DNA of 57,688 nt from Bacillota bacterium (lineage in GTDB: Bacteria > Bacillota > Sulfobacillia > Sulfobacillales > Sulfobacillaceae). Below are positions 36,187 to 43,098 of this stretch, one piece after another. The stretch spans positions 1 to 57,688 of the forward strand of contig JAJZZP010000147.1 of the NCBI GenBank assembly GCA_021797515.1, given 5' to 3'. The notes beneath the pieces were generated by a model that worked only from the letters and a program-made list of their open reading frames with translations, had not been told where the DNA came from and made no database searches. A program made the position numbers and the translations under genes. Position 1 is the first letter of the stretch, and every line of letters starts with the position of its first letter.

Positions 36187-36513
36187 CTATGATCCCGACA
36201 AATACTTTTCGCCAAAATTCTTTAGGGCATCCAACACCGGTATTAGAGCCTCCCCTTTTGGGGTCAAAGCATATTCTACCCGAGGCGGCCGTTCAGCAAA
36301 CCGCGTACGGACAACAACCCCTTCGTTGACCAAGTTCCGCAAACGCTGGGTCAATACGCGAGGATTAATACCTGCTTCTTGCAGCACGGTAAATCGTTTG
36401 GATCCAGACATCAGTTCACGCAAGATAATAATGGTGTATACGTCAGCAAACAATGTAGCGGTTCTTTGAATCGGGCAGGTAATATCTGCCCAATTACGGA
36501 CCATGTATTCCAC
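36187..36513 (-). CDS. HxlR-family winged-helix regulator
   Basis: A 108-residue MarR-like regulator. Family features: CPIQRTATLFADVYTIIILR with an N-terminal Cys that can act as redox/thiol sensor, ELMSGSKRFTVLQEAGINPR, LTQRLRNLVNEGVVVRTRF and PPRVEYALTPKGEALIPVL. The start follows GAGGTGGAATAC. It is followed by the DsrE-like gene, suggesting sulfur- or thiol-responsive control of that gene. It is the element gene nearest to the sigK 5' half. Confidence 0.88.
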   Translation of the reverse strand: MEYMVRNWADITCPIQRTATLFADVYTIIILRELMSGSKRFTVLQEAGINPRVLTQRLRNLVNEGVVVRTRFAERPPRVEYALTPKGEALIPVLDALKNFGEKYLSGS

Positions 36514-36588
36514 CTCGCATTACGCTCTGATGTCCTTACTATACACCACGACCAAGACCTATTCGTTTCCAGGTATGCACGGGTCCTT

Positions 36589-36990
36589 TTATCCACACAT
36601 CATGAGGAAATATTTACCGCCTTGTAATGTCAGTTGCTTCTCATTCTCGATGCATCGGGCGCAATATGTTGCTAACCTGGTCCCTTTATCAGCATTAAAT
36701 GTGTCGACTCCCTTAATTAATCCCACTGTGCCAATGCTAATCAGGTCGTCGGACTCTACTCCTTTGTTGTTATATTTTTTTACCACGTGAGCGACCAATC
36801 GCAAATTGTGTTCAATCAAACGACGTCGGGCATCGACGTCGCCTTCCCGCATTGCGGCCAAGGCCGACTGCTCTTCTGCCTCACTCAGCGGTTGTGGAAA
36901 CGCGTTGCCCCCAATATATCCGACCAACCATAATGCTCCGCGAAGCGCGCCAGCTACCGCTAGCAACCATAGGCCTAAACCGGTCCACAT
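36589..36990 (-). CDS. sigK: RNA polymerase sigma-K factor, N-terminal half (interrupted gene)
   Basis: The ATG at 36990 follows CAAAGGAGACGGAACTT. Residues 1-25 are hydrophobic (WTGLGLWLLAVAGALRGALW), equivalent to the pro-sequence removed in pro-sigma-K, then NAFPQPLSEAEE, EHNLRLVAHVVKKYNNKG and DDLISIGTVGLIKGVDTF (region 2), ending at CIENE on the ATGAG core (36640-36644). Beyond the core the unexcised frame reads KQLTLQGGKYFLMMCG and stops, so the uninterrupted sigma is not made without excision. First 117 codons plus 125 codons of the 3' half give 242 residues. No clear sigma-E promoter was found upstream. Confidence 0.94.
   Translation of the reverse strand: MWTGLGLWLLAVAGALRGALWLVGYIGGNAFPQPLSEAEEQSALAAMREGDVDARRRLIEHNLRLVAHVVKKYNNKGVESDDLISIGTVGLIKGVDTFNADKGTRLATYCARCIENEKQLTLQGGKYFLMMCG
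36640..36644 (-). other. Core of left attachment site of skin-like element
   Basis: ATGAG on the minus strand inside the codons for Glu-Asn-Glu of sigma-K. Outside (sigK side) GATGCATC-GAGA precedes it; inside, AAGCAACTGACATT follows. Symmetric centre GA at 36641-36642. Confidence 0.75.
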
Positions 36991-37307
36991 AAGTTCCGTC
37001 TCCTTTGAACAATACTGTTTAGTCGTGCACAGAACGGTTTCATGACGCCAGGATTTTTTCAAATGAAATGTGTCATCCCTTCGTGATGGAAACCACGTTG
37101 ACCAACATGCGGCCTTGTCCCCTTGATTGCAAGGATGACCACCACAGTCTATGCAACAACAGATCCCGAGGTGCCTGGCCTTTTAAAGAAACGAATCAAA
37201 ATACTGTACACCCCGGGCAAACCGAGAACGTGATGTGGCCGTTGGGAAGTCATCGTACACCAGTCTCTTTACCAAAGCACAAGCGGATAAAGCACTGTGG
37301 GGTATGC

Positions 37308-38354
37308 CTATAACAGGAATTGACGGGTGCCGTTTTGAAAAGAACGGGTCCAGGCATCCATCACTCGCATCACCTCATATCCTTCAGCAAATGGTACTAA
37401 TAGAGGAGATGCCGACTCTCCATCAATAGCACGCGCCATATCACCCAACAATGCGGTCATATTGCCTAGCAAATGGGGCGCGTTTGTAGGTAAGCTGACG
37501 GGCCATCCGGCGTCCGGTACCGCTAGCTCTTCCCAATCCATGCCTCGGCTCGTCCAAACCCGGAGGTCATTGTCCACCCGAATCGTCGCGTCAGTTCCCA
37601 TTACCTCAAATCGAACTCCGCGGGCAGGAGGCGCGGCGACGTGCCATGTCAGGGATGCCGAAGCTCCGGAAGTTAAACGTAAGAATCCGACAAAGCCATC
37701 ATCAGCTCGGGATTTCGCAGCGGAACGCTCAGGAACATCCCGAAGCAACTCCCCTGTGACATATTGGATATCTCCCAGCCACCATCGTAATGTATCAATC
37801 CAATGTGAACCAATGGCTCCTAAAAATCCTCCCCCATGGGACTCTTGTGCCAACCAATTTACCGATCTCTGGTAGGCAGCCTCGTACCCACCAGCTCCGC
37901 CGGCCATCACAACAGACAGCGGCACCCCAATCTTTCCCCCGTCAATCCACTCTTTGACAACTTGGCGTGCGGGGAAATAACGAAATTCATGATTAATCCA
38001 AGCTAATTTTCCGGTGTCCTCGGATACCCGCACCATTGCCCCAGCCTCGGCCAAGGATAAAGCCATGGGTTTTTCGCAAAGCACATGCGCGTCGTGTTCC
38101 ATAGCATAGATGCTCATGTCGCGATGCCAGGAGGGATCTGTGGCAATACTGACAACGTCGGGACGCAATTCGTCAATTAATTGCCGCCAATGGGATGACC
38201 CGGTAATTCCCAAAGTTTTACCTAATTCCTCGCCCCTTCCTTGCCGCATAGAACCGACGCCCACTAATTGATATCGGTGATGCAATTGATAGGCAGGGAC
38301 GTGCACTCGTGCCCCAAACCCTGTGCCAATAACCACAACCCGCAATGTATTCAT
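37308..38354 (-). CDS. Gfo/Idh/MocA family oxidoreductase
   Basis: A 348-residue NAD(P)-dependent oxidoreductase, likely acting on a sugar or inositol-like polyol. Rossmann GTGFGARVHVPAYQL at the N-terminus, ATDPSWHRDM, and the family EKP catalytic motif in LCEKPMALSLAEAG. C-terminal domain includes GIGSH-like GAIGSHWIDTLRWW with the substrate-binding His. Substrate cannot be told. Its start overlaps the glycosylase stop by four bases (ATGA). The 317 bases between it and sigK (37063-37307 without a gene) show no convincing feature. Confidence 0.88.
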   Translation of the reverse strand: MNTLRVVVIGTGFGARVHVPAYQLHHRYQLVGVGSMRQGRGEELGKTLGITGSSHWRQLIDELRPDVVSIATDPSWHRDMSIYAMEHDAHVLCEKPMALSLAEAGAMVRVSEDTGKLAWINHEFRYFPARQVVKEWIDGGKIGVPLSVVMAGGAGGYEAAYQRSVNWLAQESHGGGFLGAIGSHWIDTLRWWLGDIQYVTGELLRDVPERSAAKSRADDGFVGFLRLTSGASASLTWHVAAPPARGVRFEVMGTDATIRVDNDLRVWTSRGMDWEELAVPDAGWPVSLPTNAPHLLGNMTALLGDMARAIDGESASPLLVPFAEGYEVMRVMDAWTRSFQNGTRQFLL

Positions 38355-39115
38355 GAAGACTCCCCCTTAGCCGATTTTTCACGTACCACATAACTCACTC
38401 TGGTCTCTGCTGCTCTCATTGGTTGTTGACTGCTCTCGTCAACATGAGACACCATCACACATCCCGTATTGATGGGACATACTAGACAGGTCGGTTTTTT
38501 TGCTGTACAAATCATGGCACCCATATCCATTAATGCCTGGTTGAATTCATATGCCAGTCCTTCAGGAATCACTGCTTCCGCCAATGACCACAGCCGATGT
38601 TGTATTTCCGCCCGTTTGTCTTTGTAGTCAACACCAAAATATCGGCCCAAAAGTCGATTAACGTTGGTATCCAAAATGGGGGCGTCCTGACCATAGGCAA
38701 AGGACAACACTGCGCCTGCGGTGTAGCGCCCCACTCCTGGTAATTCCATTAAGCCCTCTAAGGTATCGGGAAAATTGCCCCCACACTGTTCCATTACGTA
38801 CGTCGCAATTCGATAGAGCCATTCCCCCCGAATTTTGTATCCCAGGGGGTCAGTTATTGCCTTAATGTCTTCCACAGGCCCCAGAGCACAATCGGCCACG
38901 GTGGGAAATCGGGTTAAAAACTCTTGGTATACCGGAATTACTGACCTCACGGTGGTCTGATGCAACAATATTTCGGAGACTAAAATATGGTAGGGATCTC
39001 GGCTGCCACGCCAGGGAAGGGCTCTTCCTTGGGCCCGGTACCAAGTCAAAATTTCTTCCTGAAACACCGTCAGCGGCACTTGATCAATGGTAGCTTCATA
39101 TTTCAGGTGTCTCAC
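38351..39115 (-). CDS. HhH-GPD DNA glycosylase, MutY/MIG-like, short
   Basis: A 254-residue base-excision glycosylase. LPWRGSRDPYHILVSEILLH with the family Glu, the HhH motif MELPGVGRYTAGAVLSFAYG, the catalytic Asp in ILDTNVNRLL, and a [4Fe-4S] loop C-x6-C-x2-C-x5-C (CTAKKPTCLVCPINTGC). It stops shortly after the cluster, lacking the NUDIX-like C-terminal domain that lets MutY recognise 8-oxoG. The helix usually GLGYYSRARNL is replaced by PLGYKIRGEWLYRIA. Thus it may be adenine-specific MutY or a T/G-mismatch type. The GTG start overlaps the membrane-protein stop (GTGA). Confidence 0.82.
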   Translation of the reverse strand: MRHLKYEATIDQVPLTVFQEEILTWYRAQGRALPWRGSRDPYHILVSEILLHQTTVRSVIPVYQEFLTRFPTVADCALGPVEDIKAITDPLGYKIRGEWLYRIATYVMEQCGGNFPDTLEGLMELPGVGRYTAGAVLSFAYGQDAPILDTNVNRLLGRYFGVDYKDKRAEIQHRLWSLAEAVIPEGLAYEFNQALMDMGAMICTAKKPTCLVCPINTGCVMVSHVDESSQQPMRAAETRVSYVVREKSAKGESS

Positions 39116-39574
39116 AACACAACCTCCGCAATCTTAACGTCTAACGCCAGACCATAACGTGATCCCCAACGGTTATAGCACACCGCCCCGAAGTAGAACC
39201 ACCAACCCACCAGTACCGCAAGCAAAAACCCCGCTACTGCAACCACAAACGCTGAGAAAACCACGACTCCCAAGCAAAAAATCCCTTGGGAAGAACTAGG
39301 GAAATGAGGGTTAGGACAACCCCCATCGTCACTGCCATCAGCACCAAGGCTACGATCACCCAAGAATATGTCAAGGTGGCAAATAGCAATCGAGTTTGAT
39401 TCGGTACCAGTTGGGTAAACGGTGGACTCCTCGTTCCTCCTGCGACTGCCACCCGCCATAAAATGGAACCACCACATGATTGTACAATATTACCGTAAGA
39501 TTGGTGATAACCACTGCTGCCACCATACAATATTCACGACTTATCCTCCAATTCCCTTCTTTTCCGTCAACCAT
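39112..39574 (-). pseudogene. Small polytopic membrane protein broken by frameshifts
   Basis: Hydrophobic segments continue across three different minus-strand frames: VAAVVITNLTVILYNHVVV (first frame, ends 39371), then LLFATLTYSWVIVALVLMAV and VVLTLISLVLPKGFFAWE (second, ends 39234), then FCLGVVVFSAFVVAVAGF and LLAVLVGWWFYFGAVC (third, ends 39112). The last frame's stop overlaps the glycosylase GTG as GTGA, which suggests it is the authentic C-terminus. Read together they make a ~150-residue protein with four or five membrane helices. Two frameshifts are implied, either real decay or sequencing errors. No family recognised. Confidence 0.45.
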
Positions 39575-40773
39575 ACTGCCGCCTCATGAATTACCGCGAT
39601 AATATTACTGGTTGCAGGCCCGCCGGCTACCAGGACTAAACCGTGATCTAGCGAAGTGTAAGCAACGGCATAATTTCCGTCGGGACGCCACACGGAAAAC
39701 CGGATACCGCTGGTCACCACCGTCGGTAAGAATTGGGTCACTGCAGTCAACGTGCCCTCAGGGGCAGCCAACGGCCGCCCCACGCCAAAATGGGTCGTTG
39801 CCGAATTTATGGTCAATGAAGGCAGTTCGCCCTGATTCAGAAACGGCAAATACGCGCGCGCTACTTCAAGCGGAGTAGCCCAAAGCGCATGGCCCTCACT
39901 CAGCACTAATGGAGATGGCTTAGGCAAAGCCGGGTTTTTTACCAGTTGTCCCAGAACAGAAACCCCGCTGTCTACACCCAAGCGCATTAACGCTTGTTGA
40001 ATCTTTCTACCACCCCAATCTGTTCCCAATTGCCCCAAGACATCCGATCCATGGGCTACCTGTTTCAATAATTGCGGGTTCGTCATGGCCTCGGCAATTA
40101 AAGGTGGCACTAACCCCAATCCTACCGGTCGAGGTTGCCAGGAAATATGGCGATTTGACGGATTCGATGCCACCATGCGAATCTGCCCCTGACCGTTTAT
40201 AGCCGCCAACACGCCGCCATTGGGGATTAATGGTTCCAATTTCCGACTCAGGGCAATAGACAGAGAGGTTGATACGGGCCTTTGCTGTTTGACGCCCCAT
40301 AGCCCCTGATTAAGAAAAAACGGGCCTTTGGAATAGACGGGTGCAGAACTCTCCACTAACATTAATGCAGCCGCCGACATTCCCGGAGCTGGCTGATACG
40401 CGGCAATTAATGTGGGGTATAACCCCGATATGGCCCAATGCCGGGCTTGAACGAACAGCGGAGAAGTTCCGTCCCAAATAAATTGACGACGATGCATCAA
40501 CCTGGCACCGACTTGATGCTTGATTTCTCGTTGCGCCCAGTCCGGCAACAATTTCGGAACCACGACTAGCGCTGGCCTATGATACGATCTGGTTAACCGT
40601 AGGTCCTGCTGCCCGACAATCTGCCGACTCAACACCGGACTGGATGCGAAAGAGGGTACGGAGGAATAGCTGGGTGACCCGGGCAGTCGAAAAAATACCA
40701 TCCAGATCCCTAACGCCGCTAGAATTGCCAAAGCAGCCGACGATCCTATAACAACCTGCCGATTCCACTTCAC
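39541..40773 (-). CDS. Penicillin-binding-protein-like protein, degenerate transpeptidase
   Basis: A 410-residue protein with one N-terminal membrane helix (about 5-27) and an extracytoplasmic domain resembling a PBP transpeptidase. Recognisable are GGVLAAINGQGQIRMVASNPS, IQQALMRLGVDSGVSVLGQL and LSEGHALWATPLEVARAYLP, echoing the usual GQG..ATPLQ..AY segment. I find no SxxK serine, SxN or KTG motif, so it is unlikely to be catalytic. It may have a structural or sporulation-related role with mltG next to it. GTG start at 40773, inside a longer frame, has AAAGGGAGG upstream. Confidence 0.6.
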   Translation of the reverse strand: MKWNRQVVIGSSAALAILAALGIWMVFFRLPGSPSYSSVPSFASSPVLSRQIVGQQDLRLTRSYHRPALVVVPKLLPDWAQREIKHQVGARLMHRRQFIWDGTSPLFVQARHWAISGLYPTLIAAYQPAPGMSAAALMLVESSAPVYSKGPFFLNQGLWGVKQQRPVSTSLSIALSRKLEPLIPNGGVLAAINGQGQIRMVASNPSNRHISWQPRPVGLGLVPPLIAEAMTNPQLLKQVAHGSDVLGQLGTDWGGRKIQQALMRLGVDSGVSVLGQLVKNPALPKPSPLVLSEGHALWATPLEVARAYLPFLNQGELPSLTINSATTHFGVGRPLAAPEGTLTAVTQFLPTVVTSGIRFSVWRPDGNYAVAYTSLDHGLVLVAGGPATSNIIAVIHEAAVWLTEKKGIGG

Positions 40774-40844
40774 GATAATTCCTCCCTTTAACATCCTTGA
40801 TAAAGGAAGGTTTTCCCAAATTATCTAGTTTTAGACCTGTCACC

Positions 40845-41879
40845 CTAATAATGAGCATTTGCGTAAGCGATATTAGCAAGATGTTGCTGGTAAGTGGTGG
40901 CGAACAGCATTTGTCCATTGGGCAACGTTAAAAAATACAAGTACCCGACAGGTGCAGGATGCAGCGCCGCAGAAAGTGCCGTCAATCCGGGATTGGCGAT
41001 GGGACCTGGGGGCAGTCCACGACTTAAATAAGTGTTATAAGGGGATGCCACTCGTAGGTTTTGATAAGACAGGCCCCCATCTATTGGGTGTCCTATCGCA
41101 TAACGAACTGTGGCATCCGATTGTAAGGGCATGTTCATCGCGATGCGATTTAAAAAAACCGCGGCAATGTTCGGAGCTTCCGCCGCCCGATTATTTTCTT
41201 GTTGCACAATCGATGCTAAAGTCACCCACTGAACCATACTCAGGTGTGAATGAACATGTAGATATAGCGGCAAAGCATCCGTCCGAAATGTTCGCCACAT
41301 TGTCTCTAATGCTTCTTTAGCGGTGACTCCCCAAGGAAATGAGTAGGTGGCAGGGAACAAGTACCCTTCCAAGGGATCTCGCACGCCGGGCATCGGTCTC
41401 GGCATGCCCGAAAGTGGCCTTTGCTCCAATTTCTGATATTGATTAGCGGTTCCGATGTGGGCCGATACCAGACGTGCGACCACTTGTTGAACGGTGAAAC
41501 CCTCGGGTATTGTTACTTTAATGACCACCACATCGCCTGACTTCATAATCCGCAAGATGGTATTAAGACTGTCACTGGGAGATAGACGGTAAACGCCGCT
41601 CTTTAAAGTTCTCGACAAATTTGCCGCGCGGCTTGCCAAATCAAACGCTAGCGCCGAACGGATAATCTTTCGGTACTCCAAGGTCGTACCAATTTGTGAC
41701 GCGGTTTCGCCGGGAACCACCCGGATGTAGGCATACTCATGACTGAGAGGAGACAGCGGCAAAAATTGCCGCCATCCGTACGCCACCAATAAACAGATAA
41801 CGGTAAAAAGCCCTGCCCACAACCAGTGTCGCCACGGGCGGTCCGGCCTTCGCCGTGGATTGGGTTTAGACATTACCAC
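40845..41879 (-). CDS. mltG: Endolytic murein transglycosylase MltG
   Basis: A 344-residue protein with a single N-terminal membrane helix (about 18-36), a LysM-like segment (VPGETASQI), and the YceG-like catalytic domain: VTIPEGFTVQQVVARL, DPLEGYLFPATYSFPWG, VTLASIVQQENNRAAEAPNI with catalytic-region Glu, AAVFLNRIAMNMPLQSDATV and YNTYLSRGLPPGPIANPG. It cuts nascent peptidoglycan strands to set their length. The motif normally ASIVEKE is ASIVQQE here, keeping one Glu. The order alaS-ireB-ruvX-DUF1292-mltG is the Firmicute norm. Confidence 0.92.
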   Translation of the reverse strand: MVMSKPNPRRRPDRPWRHWLWAGLFTVICLLVAYGWRQFLPLSPLSHEYAYIRVVPGETASQIGTTLEYRKIIRSALAFDLASRAANLSRTLKSGVYRLSPSDSLNTILRIMKSGDVVVIKVTIPEGFTVQQVVARLVSAHIGTANQYQKLEQRPLSGMPRPMPGVRDPLEGYLFPATYSFPWGVTAKEALETMWRTFRTDALPLYLHVHSHLSMVQWVTLASIVQQENNRAAEAPNIAAVFLNRIAMNMPLQSDATVRYAIGHPIDGGLSYQNLRVASPYNTYLSRGLPPGPIANPGLTALSAALHPAPVGYLYFLTLPNGQMLFATTYQQHLANIAYANAHY

Positions 41880-41921
41880 TCGCAGGGTCCTCTCTGCAGT
41901 AGGATAGATTACCGGGTATTT

Positions 41922-41945
41922 AGCCCCCCAATAGGGGGGCTTTTT
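41922..41945 (+). terminator. Hairpin with plus-strand T-tract upstream of mltG
   Basis: A perfect 8-bp stem AGCCCCCC/GGGGGGCT with loop AATA is followed on the plus strand by TTTTTC. On the minus strand, the direction of all nearby genes, it is followed by AAATACC. It could be an attenuating hairpin between ruvX and mltG, or terminate an unidentified plus-strand RNA. Confidence 0.5.
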
Positions 41946-42038
41946 CTTACAGGCAAATGCCCCATGTGTTCAACGAACCCACAACGCTTCCGACCAAGGA
42001 CCATAGAATCATCCGGTGGGCAAGACATGACATTTTCT

Positions 42039-42350
42039 TTACTCGTCTTCAGATTCGTCTTCCAGTAAGTCTTCGTAAGCTTGCGCCACCTTTTCCCACT
42101 CATCCTCGGCTTCGATATCCACCAATATATCTTCGCCATCGGAATCCTTTTCCAACCTCAAAATGACGGCTTCCGCCTCTTCTTCATCTTCGGTGTCAAT
42201 AGGCAACAAAATGGCGTACTCTTGACTTTCTACTTCAATCACGTCAACCACTACAAATTCATGATCATTGCCCTCTTCGTCGGTCAATGTAATGATTTCG
42301 TCGCCGTCCTCACCCATCGATCCTATAAGGTCCTTATCGTTATCTGACAT
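42039..42350 (-). CDS. Internal translation unit: stand-alone DUF1292 protein
   Basis: The ATG at 42350 sits in frame within the RuvX-DUF1292 fusion and is preceded by AGAGGAGACAGAG at good spacing, exactly where an independent yrzB gene would start. Translation here would give a 103-residue acidic protein. Both full-length and internal products may be made; sequence cannot decide. Confidence 0.5.
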   Translation of the reverse strand: MSDNDKDLIGSMGEDGDEIITLTDEEGNDHEFVVVDVIEVESQEYAILLPIDTEDEEEAEAVILRLEKDSDGEDILVDIEAEDEWEKVAQAYEDLLEDESEDE

Positions 42351-42788
42351 CTCTGTCTCCTCTCTTCGCGAATGCGCCCTAGAGTTTAAGTACGACTCCA
42401 AAATTAGCGCCGCCGCTACCCCGTCTACTAATTTTTTCCGCTGTTCGCGGCGAACATCTTGCTCCACCAGCAATCGCTCGGCCTGCCGGGTGGTTAACCG
42501 CTCGTCCCATGTGGTCACGCGGCAGACCGTTACCTTTCGCAGTCGCTCCACTAAAGCCATGGTGCGTCCCGCTTGAGGTCCGACACTTGCATTCATGTTC
42601 AATGGCAATCCTACCACAATTTCGCTTACATTCCACTCTTTAGCCATCAAAGCCAAGGCCGCAACATCGTTACCCATGGCTGTCCGTCTCAGTGGAGGTT
42701 TAGCAGTGGCCAAAATGCCTAGCTCATCGCTAAGCGCCACCCCTATCCATTTATCCCCCACGTCCAATCCCATTATGCGTCTAGGCAT
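42039..42788 (-). CDS. ruvX: RuvX/YqgF resolvase fused in frame to DUF1292 (YrzB)
   Basis: A 249-residue frame joining two genes that are separate in Bacillus. Residues 1-~140 are RuvX/YqgF, an RNase-H-like nuclease acting on pre-16S rRNA ends or Holliday junctions: [50 protein letters not shown] and [14 protein letters not shown]. Residues ~147-249 are an acidic DUF1292 ([38 protein letters not shown]). The stop that should separate them is absent. An internal ATG at 42350 has AGAGGAGACAGAG before it, so a separate 103-residue DUF1292 may also be translated. The start at 42788 overlaps ireB by eight bases. Confidence 0.9.
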   Translation of the reverse strand: MPRRIMGLDVGDKWIGVALSDELGILATAKPPLRRTAMGNDVAALALMAKEWNVSEIVVGLPLNMNASVGPQAGRTMALVERLRKVTVCRVTTWDERLTTRQAERLLVEQDVRREQRKKLVDGVAAALILESYLNSRAHSRREETEMSDNDKDLIGSMGEDGDEIITLTDEEGNDHEFVVVDVIEVESQEYAILLPIDTEDEEEAEAVILRLEKDSDGEDILVDIEAEDEWEKVAQAYEDLLEDESEDE

Positions 42789-43056
42789 CCGATGACTGTC
42801 GTTCCAACTGATTGACGTATTGGCGCAACAGTTCCTCCAGAAGCTCGTCGCGCTCAACCCGCCGAATTAAATTTCTTGCCCCTTGGTGACTGGTAATGTA
42901 GGCAGGATCCCCGGACAACAAATAACCGACCAATTGGCTTATAGGATTATACCCCTTATCTTTTAAGGCGCTATAAACTTCGCGCAGAACGGCGTCGGCT
43001 TGGTTCTCTGCCTCCTGATGACCCCACAGTCGACGGGTCTCATCTGATGGTTCCAT
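42781..43056 (-). CDS. ireB: IreB family regulatory protein
   Basis: A 91-residue cytoplasmic protein of the IreB/UPF0297 (YrzL) family, a negative regulator in enterococcal cephalosporin resistance and a substrate of the IreK kinase. The core matches: [40 protein letters not shown] and [19 protein letters not shown]. The N-terminus has several Ser/Thr residues including ETRRLWG. ATG at 43056 with AAAGGAAGTGAAGGC ahead. It lies between alaS and ruvX as in other Firmicutes. Confidence 0.93.
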   Translation of the reverse strand: MEPSDETRRLWGHQEAENQADAVLREVYSALKDKGYNPISQLVGYLLSGDPAYITSHQGARNLIRRVERDELLEELLRQYVNQLERQSSDA

Positions 43057-43098
43057 GCCTTCACTTCCTTTCTTTCTCTAGGTTGGCCTCTAAATACG

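Larger units (their letters stand above)
31454..36644. mobile_element. skin-like sigK intervening element, 5,186 bp
   Basis: Bounded by identical ATGAG cores inside the sigma-K coding sequence; excision would leave one core and yield a 5,186-bp circle. Contents: serine recombinase, coupled 56-codon gene, divergent winged-helix gene, surE, uppP-like gene, dsrE-like gene and hxlR-like gene. Reconstructed attB has GATGCATC inverted arms and reconstructed attP has GTCA/TGAC arms, both centred on the same GA. Bacillus subtilis and Clostridioides difficile carry analogous elements whose excision in the mother cell activates sigma-K. This one is compact and its cargo differs from those I know. Confidence 0.92.

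Noticed and set aside
37068..37313. 81-codon Cys-containing frame upstream of sigK
   Set aside because: No ribosome site or recognisable motif; it overlaps the end of the oxidoreductase gene and looks like chance.
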